From: G039029935 sp039029935
Lineage (GTDB): Bacteria; Chloroflexota; Anaerolineae; Caldilineales; Caldilineaceae
Direction of reading: 5' to 3'
DNA length: 11,420 nt
NCBI GenBank assembly: GCA_039029935.1
Contig: JBCCFC010000311.1
Coordinates: 1-11,420 of the forward strand
Part shown: positions 1 to 6,945 of the stretch, one piece after another
How positions within the stretch are numbered: the first letter of the stretch is position 1
Layout of the letters: each line of letters starts with the position of its first letter
Notes under the pieces: model-generated
The model's database searches: none
The model's input: only the letters and a program-made list of their open reading frames with translations
Told to the model about the DNA's origin: nothing
Made by a program: the position numbers and the translations under genes

Positions 1-42
1 AAGTCTTATTAATCAGGTAAATTTCTACACATTTAATTTAAT

Positions 43-70
43 TTGAGGAATGCGATGATACAAGTATAGC
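43..70 (+). promoter_or_regulatory. Weak candidate sigma-70-type promoter before the MFS gene
   Basis: TTGAGG (43-48) and TATAGC (65-70) are separated by 16 bp and could be -35 and -10 elements. The -10 hexamer lies inside the left arm of the inverted repeat, so the predicted transcript would begin partway through the hairpin and could not form all of it. Bases 1-42 hold no gene that I can support. Both hexamers match the consensus poorly, so this is only a possibility. Confidence 0.2.
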
Positions 71-131
71 GTAAGAAGAGACCGAGTTTTTTGAAAAACT
101 CGGTCTCTTCTTACGCTATACTTGTATCATC
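54..131. repeat. Perfect 38-bp inverted repeat (long hairpin) upstream of the MFS gene
   Basis: Bases 54-91 are exactly complementary to 94-131, giving 38 uninterrupted base pairs around a two-base loop (92-93). The apex is a CCGAG stem topped by T and A runs, like the core of an intrinsic terminator. The stem is much longer than a usual terminator and is not followed by a T tract on the + strand. It may be a bidirectional terminator for a gene left of the window, a leader hairpin for the transporter, or a copy of a dispersed repeat. The transporter's ribosome binding site starts four bases after the repeat, so the hairpin does not itself cover it. Confidence 0.9.
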
Positions 132-150
132 AATGAAAGGTGCTTCACAT

Positions 151-1503
151 ATGTCAAAATTGATGTCAGACAACTTCTCAAAAAGCACAGAATCAATACA
201 GTGGGCTTTCCCATTCTTTACCATGTGGACGGGACAGACGTTATCATTGATTGGTAGCAGTGTGGCTCGGTTTGCCGTCATCTGGTGGCTCACAGAGCAA
301 ACGGGATCAGCCATCACATTGACAACCTTGGCTCTCTTTGCCTATGTTCCGCAGATACTCATTGGCCCCGTTGTCGGCACAATGGTTGACCGCTGGAGTC
401 GTAAAGCCATCTTAATCGCATCTGACGGGACACTTGCGCTGTCGGCTGCGTTGCTGGCGTATCTATTCTGGACGGACAGTCTTGCTGTGTGGCATGTCTA
501 TATGGTCAGCATCATTAATTCGTTGGGGAATATCTTCCACTTTTCTGCGATGATGGCAACAACGACGCTGATGGTCCCCGAAAAACATCTCGCCCGTGTA
601 CAGGGTGTGAATCAAGTATTGCGCGGTGGGCTGACCGTTGCGGGGCCACCATTGGGTGCGCTTGCACTCTCGATTATGCAACTGCATGTCATTATGACCA
701 TTGATGTTGTGACCGCCGCCTTTGCCATTCTCCCGCTACTCTTCATCCATATCCCCAACCCATCATCGATTGATTCTTCAGAAAAAGGTGAAAGTGACGA
801 TTCTGCAAAATCTTCTTTTATGGCCGATGTCCGTGCAGGCATGGTCTATATTTGGCAGTCCCAAGGTTTGGTATGGATTATCGTTCTCTGCATGATTATC
901 AACTTCTTTGCGAACCCAATGATGGCGATTATGCCGATTCTTGTCTCTGAACACTTTGGCGGTGAGGCACTACAACTTGGGTGGCTCCAATCGTGCTTTG
1001 GCATAGGCACAGTGGGTGGCGGTCTATTGTTGGGTATTTGGGGCGGGTTCAAACGACAAACACGTATGTTGCCATTGTCTCTATCGGGCATGGCACTTGG
1101 TGGGCTTGCCATTGGATTTGCGCCCACATCGTTCTTCGGCATTGCATTGGGGGGGATGTTAATCTACGCGTTTAATCACAGCCTGCTCAACGCCTCTTTG
1201 ACAGCATTGCTGCAATCCATTGTCCCCGCGGAAATGCAAGGCCGTTTCTTTACGGTTTTTGCCAGTGGCATCCAGTTCGCTGCACCCGTTGGATACATTA
1301 TAGCGGGTCCACTTGTTGATCAGTTCGGTGCAGCGGTGTGGTATATCATTGCAAACTTTGCGATGTTGTTGTGTGGCATTGCCATGTCCATGATGCCGTC
1401 GATTATGACGCTGGATGCACCCAAGCATGAAGCACCAGCCGCAAGAGATAATATGGATGTCTCTGAGATATCCCATGCGGCTGTTAAGACTGCCGAAGCG
1501 TAG
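151..1503 (+). CDS. MFS transporter, drug/macrolide-efflux type (MFS_3-like)
   Basis: The predicted product is a 450-residue polytopic inner-membrane protein of the major facilitator superfamily, probably a proton-driven exporter of a small hydrophobic compound. The substrate cannot be read from the sequence. The first half carries the loop 2-3 signature GTMVDRWSRK (about residues 76-85), and hydrophobic segments run throughout. A hydrophilic, Ser/Asp-rich central loop lies near residues 207-224. The second half has an EMQGRFF motif followed by a GPLVDQFG repeat of the signature, as in the MFS_3/EntS-like branch. The length is normal for the family. I chose ATG 151 because GAAAGG (135-140) lies 10 bases upstream. 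In-frame ATG 133 and TTG 91 fall in or at the edge of the inverted repeat and lack such a site. The gene converges on the LysM gene, with 47 bp between the stop codons. Confidence 0.9.
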   Translation: MSKLMSDNFSKSTESIQWAFPFFTMWTGQTLSLIGSSVARFAVIWWLTEQTGSAITLTTLALFAYVPQILIGPVVGTMVDRWSRKAILIASDGTLALSAALLAYLFWTDSLAVWHVYMVSIINSLGNIFHFSAMMATTTLMVPEKHLARVQGVNQVLRGGLTVAGPPLGALALSIMQLHVIMTIDVVTAAFAILPLLFIHIPNPSSIDSSEKGESDDSAKSSFMADVRAGMVYIWQSQGLVWIIVLCMIINFFANPMMAIMPILVSEHFGGEALQLGWLQSCFGIGTVGGGLLLGIWGGFKRQTRMLPLSLSGMALGGLAIGFAPTSFFGIALGGMLIYAFNHSLLNASLTALLQSIVPAEMQGRFFTVFASGIQFAAPVGYIIAGPLVDQFGAAVWYIIANFAMLLCGIAMSMMPSIMTLDAPKHEAPAARDNMDVSEISHAAVKTAEA

Positions 1504-1545
1504 GTCGATATAGCGTAGGTCGATATAGCACAGGTCAATATAGGG
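1501..1545 (+). repeat. Three 15-bp tandem repeats starting at the MFS stop codon
   Basis: Units lie at 1501-1515, 1516-1530 and 1531-1545. The first two differ at one position (TAGGTCGATATAGCG and the same ending in A), and the third has diverged at a few positions. The first codon of unit 1 is the transporter's TAG stop. The repeats fill almost the whole 47-bp gap between two convergent genes. No terminator-like hairpin is obvious in the gap. Confidence 0.85.
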
Positions 1546-1550
1546 AGGGC

Positions 1551-4500
1551 CTACTGTAGTGTATATTTTATTCTGTGGAATGGCCTAAAACAAATCTGCG
1601 CTGCCGCCAACACAGGATGATTGTAGCCAAAGTGGTCTGTCACCTGCCACAACTCATCGTTCTTCTCGAAAATCCCGTTGACTTCATCACATGCAGAGGC
1701 AGGGCTGTCTGTCTCTATCAACGCCTCAAGCCACGTATCTATGGCCTCCATATAAAGCGGTTCGGCAAGCCCTGCATCTACGGCGTCTGCAAGTGTCACC
1801 CGCATTGCCTCTGCTTTAGCAGGTTGCTCGGCCAGTGTGTATGCCTGCACCAGACGAAAGAGGGCCAGCCCACTCAAGAGTGCCAACTCCTCATCTGCGT
1901 CCATGTCCATGATGCTACATGCATTGGCAGCGGTGTTGAGTGCTTCTTCGTAGAGCCGAATTGCACGGTCGTATCCCCGTATATCGGAGGCACTCAAGGC
2001 AACATCTGCCTCGACCATGCGTAACCCCATACAGTTGCTTTCTTCAACGCTGCGATCATAGGTCCACACCATGCGGCGGTAGGTGTCATCGACGCTCTCC
2101 CAGATTTCGGTGTGTGGCACAGCAAGCCCGCCCTCTACTAACCCACTGACACCGCCTGTCAGCAGGAGCCGAAAGTCATCGGCCTCACGGCGAGGCGAGA
2201 GGGTTGCTTCGCCTTCCAGAATGACTGCACCTGGCTGGATAACCGACTGATATGGGTTCTCTTCGGCATCAGTCCAACTCAGTATCCTTACCTCTGTTAC
2301 ACAAAAAAGCGCACAACTTGTGACAGACCATGCAATATCTATCGTTGAATCTGCGTTAAGATCATCAACGGCCAGCAACACTGGCTGGCCGTTGACTTCT
2401 GGACTTACGATACGTTCGTAGATGGTTGAACGTGCTCTTGTTGAGAGCCGTCTATCCGTAGGCGTGTTAGGGATGGCATGATAAATGTGGACACTACCCT
2501 GCCTGCCTTCTGGACCCAACCCTGTATTACTTACGCTGACGGGGACGGAGACGATATCGTCAAACCCATCCCCATTTAAGTCAACAAACTCCAGCGCGCT
2601 CCACGGGCTTACAACATCACCACAAACCTGAAGCCAAGTTTCAATTAGTGATCGATTTACTGGCACATTGTCTGTCTCGCCCTGAATGAGTTCATCCAAT
2701 GCACGGGGGTATGCACGCGTGGATGCGGGACAGTCGGCAACGGAAAGTCTTGAGGATGCAGAGGTGAGGGGACGCTCAATGATCGTGACTCTTGTGGTCG
2801 GAAGCGGGGCTGTTAACGCCGCCTTGATGGGGGGGGATGGAATCAAGCTAATGTCTAAGAGGGGGCAAACATCCAGCGCGGTAAACGATGGATTGGTATA
2901 GCCATAATCGCTCAAGATTTCCCAGGTTTCAGGAATATCTTTGGCATAGGCCACAATGTCACCACAGGTTGTGGCCGGATCATTGGTACGTTGATAGCTC
3001 GTCAACCATTCCTGTCCGACATTCTCATAAATGCTGTTGGGATAGCGTGTAATTAATTGATTGATGCGGTCAATGGCGAGATCGTTCTCTCCCTGATACG
3101 CTGCAATCAGTACCAAACGGAACCAGCTAAAACTGCGCAACTCTTCTAGCTCGTTGGGGCGTTCCCAACACTTAATCAGGTTCTCATTATTTGCGGCCTC
3201 CATATAGAGCATCTCGGCGACATCAAATCCGGTCACATCATCCGCTTGTATGATGGATGCATCCAGAAAGGCTTGGTTGGCGTCAATCACGGTGTGATAG
3301 AGACAGGCACTCGCATCATAGGTTTCGGAGACTAAGCTATACACGCCGCCATCGATACTACCCCAGATTTCTGTACGTCCCCGCTGTGGGCCAGCACCAA
3401 TGCTGCCATATTTGCCACCTGTTAAGATGATTTCCTGTCCTTGCCCTAGCGTCTCCACAGTTGCTATGCCTGTGCTTTCCTCTACATTGGCATCAGAACT
3501 CGTTTCTGTGGTCTCTTCTTGATCTGTGTCTGCATCGGGTGTATCTTCATTAGCCGCGTTTTCCTCAGCCGCATCTTCGTTGGTGGCATCTGCGTCAACA
3601 GGCGCTGCGTCAATAGGCGCTGCGTCAATAGACTCTGCATCAATATCTTCAAGAACAATATCACTATACGCCATTGTAATCGAGCCATCTGTCCAATCAC
3701 GCCACGAGGTTCCATTCCAGCTACGGATATTCACGGTGTCAAAACAGGTGCTGGCACCACAGGTCGTGTCTTTCCAGACGACATCGGGTTGCCCATCCAT
3801 ATTGATGTCATCTGTTTCAATAACAGAAACCTGACCCGCAGCCCGTGCTTGATGCCCAATCGTGTATCCATTTTCACCACTGTTGGCGATAATTAAATCG
3901 GTACTCGGATAGAAGCTATCTGGGTCAGGATTGACATAAACCAGCACATAATCATCCTCACCATCACCGTTCCAATCACCCACATGAACACCATCCTCTG
4001 TCTGCGCACCACAATCCAGCAGATAGGTTTCTAACTCTTCGGGACCACCAATGGACGAATTTAAAACCGTGACTAGGGTCGTCGCATATTCACGGAATTG
4101 TGCTGGACAGTCTGGCAAAGTTAAATCGACAAGGGCAGGTGTTGGCTCTGGTGTCGGCTCCGGTGTCGGTTCTGGCGTCGGGGCTGCATCTGCGACATCT
4201 GTCGTCACAGCATCATTGGCCCCTTCACCACCCTCACTGCCATCCCTCTCACTGCCATCCCTCTCACTGGCATCACCCTCGCTAGTATCAGTCGCTTCCT
4301 CATTAGCCAAATCCTCACTGTCTACTGCAACACCGCCATCCGTAGATTCCTCATCAATCGCTTCCTCATCAGCCGAGTCTTCATTGACTACCTCATCAAC
4401 ATCAGCATCTGTGGTAGATTCATTTTCTACGCTATCACCACCGCCTGTTTCATCATCCGCAGATATATCTTCTGTCATCGTGTCATCTACGTCATCGGGT

Positions 4501-5552
4501 TGTTCAGCGTCCACTTCAACATCTCCCTCAACATCACCCTGGGCATCAACAGGAGTCTCGTCATCCATATCGCTCTCATCCGTACCTTCGTCATCAACAT
4601 CATCACCCTCGTTTTCATCTGCCTCATTCTCAGACTCGGCTACTTGTTCCGATTCTATGATGACAACATCATTCGCTGGTACTTCCTCGATTTCGATTTC
4701 GACAATTTCATCATCGCTATCATCGACATTCCCCTCGGCGGCATCAGATTCATCGGCTATATCTTCGGTGGCTTCATGGTCTACATCCTCCGGCTCAGAG
4801 CCATCATCTTTACCAGTGGTATCTGTCGATGGGGTATCGATTATTGATGCATCCTCTGCTGCTGCGTCATCCTCTAATGCTGCGTCATCCTCTGCTGCTG
4901 CATCATCCTCTGCTGCTGCATCATCCTCTGCTGCTGCGTCATCCTCTGATGCTGCATCATCCTCTGCTGCTGCGTCACCCTCTGATGCTGCGTCATCCTC
5001 TGCTGCTGCGTCACCCTCTGACGTATCATCTTCTAACAAAATGGCTGCGGGAATCAGTAGTTCCTCACCATTATAGAGTACATTGCCCGCACGTACAGAA
5101 CGAGGGTTGGCATTCTGTAACACTTGAACAGAGATGCCAAATTGTGCAGCAATACGGTTCCACGAATCACCACTTGTGACCGTGTATGTCTGGCTCTCTG
5201 TACGCTCTGTACCTTCGGGGGCTTTTGGGATAAAGAGCCGCTCACCTTGAATCAGCCATCCACTGCCGCGTACTGCACCGGGGTTGACATTCTGTAGTTG
5301 TTGGACAGATAAACCGACTTTGCGTGCGACCCGATTCCAAGAATCGCCAGCCTCCACGATGTAGTAGTAGCCAGATTCCTGTTGTTGCATAGTCGCACCG
5401 ATAGCCGCAGACTGATGTGTTAACATCATTGTGCTGGCAACGACTAGACAGAGGGCAAGGGTGCAAATGAGCTTTTTAGACATGTATAGATTGATAGATT
5501 GTGTTGGCTTCATTGTTGTTAACGTTTTATAGATGACAAATGCACTATGCAT
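1551..5552 (-). CDS. Large exported LysM protein with acidic linker and duplicated eight-cysteine/FG-GAP-like module
   Basis: This is a predicted secreted, cell-wall-associated protein of 1333 residues; its precise function is not recognised. A long basic N-terminus and hydrophobic segment (about residues 24-45) form a signal peptide. Two LysM peptidoglycan-binding domains follow (about 62-111 and 122-171; both contain GDSWNR). Next come about 280 Asp/Glu/Ala/Ser-rich residues (172-454) and a PTPE-repeat stalk (458-473). The rest is two copies of one module (about 482-896 and 941-1321). Each copy has DxNxDG-type loops like FG-GAP/VCBS calcium sites, a TEIW segment, a helical TPR-like stretch and eight cysteines in matching order. 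I chose ATG 5552 because AGGAAG lies 11 bases upstream. ATG 5513 or 5483 would give shorter signal peptides. An upstream in-frame extension to 5690 overlaps the preceding gene and is unlikely. It is probably co-transcribed with the DUF3048 gene 17 nt upstream. Confidence 0.85.
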   Translation of the reverse strand: MHSAFVIYKTLTTMKPTQSINLYMSKKLICTLALCLVVASTMMLTHQSAAIGATMQQQESGYYYIVEAGDSWNRVARKVGLSVQQLQNVNPGAVRGSGWLIQGERLFIPKAPEGTERTESQTYTVTSGDSWNRIAAQFGISVQVLQNANPRSVRAGNVLYNGEELLIPAAILLEDDTSEGDAAAEDDAASEGDAAAEDDAASEDDAAAEDDAAAEDDAAAEDDAALEDDAAAEDASIIDTPSTDTTGKDDGSEPEDVDHEATEDIADESDAAEGNVDDSDDEIVEIEIEEVPANDVVIIESEQVAESENEADENEGDDVDDEGTDESDMDDETPVDAQGDVEGDVEVDAEQPDDVDDTMTEDISADDETGGGDSVENESTTDADVDEVVNEDSADEEAIDEESTDGGVAVDSEDLANEEATDTSEGDASERDGSERDGSEGGEGANDAVTTDVADAAPTPEPTPEPTPEPTPALVDLTLPDCPAQFREYATTLVTVLNSSIGGPEELETYLLDCGAQTEDGVHVGDWNGDGEDDYVLVYVNPDPDSFYPSTDLIIANSGENGYTIGHQARAAGQVSVIETDDINMDGQPDVVWKDTTCGASTCFDTVNIRSWNGTSWRDWTDGSITMAYSDIVLEDIDAESIDAAPIDAAPVDADATNEDAAEENAANEDTPDADTDQEETTETSSDANVEESTGIATVETLGQGQEIILTGGKYGSIGAGPQRGRTEIWGSIDGGVYSLVSETYDASACLYHTVIDANQAFLDASIIQADDVTGFDVAEMLYMEAANNENLIKCWERPNELEELRSFSWFRLVLIAAYQGENDLAIDRINQLITRYPNSIYENVGQEWLTSYQRTNDPATTCGDIVAYAKDIPETWEILSDYGYTNPSFTALDVCPLLDISLIPSPPIKAALTAPLPTTRVTIIERPLTSASSRLSVADCPASTRAYPRALDELIQGETDNVPVNRSLIETWLQVCGDVVSPWSALEFVDLNGDGFDDIVSVPVSVSNTGLGPEGRQGSVHIYHAIPNTPTDRRLSTRARSTIYERIVSPEVNGQPVLLAVDDLNADSTIDIAWSVTSCALFCVTEVRILSWTDAEENPYQSVIQPGAVILEGEATLSPRREADDFRLLLTGGVSGLVEGGLAVPHTEIWESVDDTYRRMVWTYDRSVEESNCMGLRMVEADVALSASDIRGYDRAIRLYEEALNTAANACSIMDMDADEELALLSGLALFRLVQAYTLAEQPAKAEAMRVTLADAVDAGLAEPLYMEAIDTWLEALIETDSPASACDEVNGIFEKNDELWQVTDHFGYNHPVLAAAQICFRPFHRIKYTLQ
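3585..3644 (-). repeat. 15-bp coding repeats (IDAAP units) in the LysM protein
   Basis: Four 15-bp units encode IDAES, IDAAP, IDAAP and VDADA. They lie in an acidic low-complexity insertion (about 3453-3656) that interrupts the first copy of the duplicated module and is absent from the second. Confidence 0.75.
4134..4181 (-). repeat. 12-bp coding repeats (PTPE stalk) in the LysM protein
   Basis: Four 12-bp units encode PTPE three times and then PTPA. This is a rigid proline-rich stalk between the acidic region and the first cysteine-rich module. Similar Pro/Thr stalks occur in the neighbouring lipoprotein and protease. Confidence 0.8.
4852..5013 (-). repeat. Nine 18-bp tandem repeats encoding EDDAAA-type hexapeptides
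   Basis: Nine consecutive 18-bp units run from 4852 to 5013, with a degenerate tenth after them. They differ at only a few positions and encode variants of EDDAAA, EDDAAS, EGDAAA and EDDAAL. They form the start of the acidic linker just after the second LysM domain. The near identity of the units suggests recent slippage or unequal crossing-over, so copy number may vary between strains. Confidence 0.9.
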
Positions 5553-5569
5553 ATACTTACTTTCTTCCT

Positions 5570-6877
5570 TTAATAACGAACTTCGTTGAGGTCTCGAACA
5601 ACTTGAATCCAGCTTTGGCCGGGTTTGAGTTCGGCGACAATCTCTTCGGGACCAAGCCAGCGTGGTAACCCCTCTGGGTCGGAGCGCCATGTTCCTTCGT
5701 AGACAAAGCCATTCCGGAAAATGCGATAGCTTCCAAAACCAAACAACTCAATATCAATGCTCTTGGTTCCAAGGCTATCTTCAACGATATCTGTCTCAAT
5801 ATGATTGGCTGTGATGACAATGACGTTTTGTGCCAGAATCGCTTGGTTTGTGGCTAGGTCAAATTGCTGCGCACCGCCTTGAAAACGGACATAGCCGTCA
5901 ATGTTCGCATCATACTGCCATTCAACACTGTTGCCACCTGGGTAGCTGATTTGAATGTTTTCTGTTGTTCCAGCATAATTGTCAGCAGGCTCATTGCTAA
6001 ACTGGAACCCTGAGAGGTCCCAACTATCATCAATGTCCTCTTCGCGAATCCATTTGCGAATACCATCTGTACTCACTTGCATTCGCGTCCGATAGTCATT
6101 GCCCACGCTAAAGAAATAGCGATTGTTGTTTGGATCGTCCAAATCTGCGTCCAAATAGGGAAATGACGCTTCATTGCGCAGCAAGTAACGAATGGGGTCG
6201 CTGCCCCCCGTACACGCCAGCGCGCCATCAAACATGTCTGTCATCCAAATATTGGGCAGACGTGCGGAACGAACAGGACCGATTCGCTCTACATCTCGGC
6301 TCTGATAGATGGCTGAAAGACGTGTCATTGCAAAGCCATCGACAATATATTCGTAGATCACGTCTGCGGACCCAAGACCATAGTGGGCAGCACGGCCTGC
6401 GGCATCATTGTTGATACAGATGACGAGTGGGCGCTTTTTGAGCAAATCAGGATTGTCCACAATTTCACCTGTTAATGGTGACGTATTTGGTGCAGAAACG
6501 ATGCGTGTGGGTTCTGGTGGTGCTTGTGAAAGCGAGGATGGTGACACCTGATCTTGTTCTGTTGATTGTGTTTGCTCCTGTTGGACTGGCGTATTTGTGG
6601 GTGGTGGCGGCAGCGGTGTGGCGGTTGGCACAAATGTTGCCGTGGCGGGTGGTGGTGGCGTTTTTGTGGGCGTTGCCGTCGGTTCTGGCGTGGAGCGTCC
6701 ACAACCGGAGACAATTAACAGACAGATGGTCAGGCTAACGAATAAGATACATCGTATTGCTGTTATTTGTTTGATACGACAAACAGTTAAATGGCTCTTG
6801 GTATTGTTACTGGTATTAATAATCGTCTGCATAATGTTTGTTTGCATGATGTTATTGATAACGTGCGATTCTTGCAT
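5570..6877 (-). CDS. DUF3048 (YerB-like) lipoprotein
   Basis: The predicted product is a membrane-anchored lipoprotein of 435 residues on the outer face of the cytoplasmic membrane. YerB-type proteins are poorly characterised, so no reaction is assigned. The N-terminus has a hydrophobic segment ending in the lipobox IVSGC, with Cys59 as the lipidated residue. A Pro/Thr stalk follows (about 62-128). The N-terminal DUF3048 domain begins at SPLTG (133) and contains RPLVICINND, SADVIYEYIVDG and IGPVRSAR, all characteristic of the family. The C-terminal DUF3048 domain covers roughly 300-430. The start is uncertain. ATG 6877 lacks a clear Shine-Dalgarno sequence, and internal Met11 and Met16 would also keep the signal peptide. 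The gene is first in a two-gene unit with the LysM protein, which suggests a shared cell-wall role (inference). Confidence 0.88.
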   Translation of the reverse strand: MQESHVINNIMQTNIMQTIINTSNNTKSHLTVCRIKQITAIRCILFVSLTICLLIVSGCGRSTPEPTATPTKTPPPPATATFVPTATPLPPPPTNTPVQQEQTQSTEQDQVSPSSLSQAPPEPTRIVSAPNTSPLTGEIVDNPDLLKKRPLVICINNDAAGRAAHYGLGSADVIYEYIVDGFAMTRLSAIYQSRDVERIGPVRSARLPNIWMTDMFDGALACTGGSDPIRYLLRNEASFPYLDADLDDPNNNRYFFSVGNDYRTRMQVSTDGIRKWIREEDIDDSWDLSGFQFSNEPADNYAGTTENIQISYPGGNSVEWQYDANIDGYVRFQGGAQQFDLATNQAILAQNVIVITANHIETDIVEDSLGTKSIDIELFGFGSYRIFRNGFVYEGTWRSDPEGLPRWLGPEEIVAELKPGQSWIQVVRDLNEVRY

Positions 6878-6945
6878 GTTGATATCAGCTCGTCTAATTG
6901 GTAATGAAGCCTTAGTATACCATAAATAGCGAACAGGCTATAGAT
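6878..6945. promoter_or_regulatory. Divergent promoter region between the DUF3048 and HtrA genes
   Basis: This 68-bp gap must carry start signals for both directions unless transcription enters from further away. On the minus strand an extended -10 element, TGGTATACT, occupies 6922-6914. It would start a transcript about 30 nt before the DUF3048 ATG. On the plus strand, TTGGTA (6898-6903) and CATAAA (6921-6926) are separated by 17 bp and could serve the protease gene, but would leave a very short leader. The minus-strand candidate is the better of the two. Confidence 0.35.

Noticed and set aside
91..150. Upstream starts for the MFS gene at TTG 91 and ATG 133
   Set aside because: TTG 91 is at the tip of the inverted repeat and ATG 133 is at its edge. 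Only ATG 151 has a properly spaced GAAAGG.
4852..5013. Regular short repeats considered as a CRISPR array
   Set aside because: The units are contiguous 18-bp coding repeats without spacers and stay in frame within the LysM protein.
4051..5076. A 341-codon plus-strand open frame rich in Ser/Ala opposite the LysM gene
   Set aside because: It is the antisense reading of the acidic repeat region: repeated GAC/GAT/GCA codons read as Ser/Ala codons on the other strand and exclude stops. It has no domain or credible ribosome binding site.
5553..5690. Upstream in-frame extension of the LysM gene to ATG 5690
   Set aside because: The extra 46 residues overlap the end of the DUF3048 gene, would bury the signal peptide, and have no advantage over ATG 5552 with its AGGAAG.
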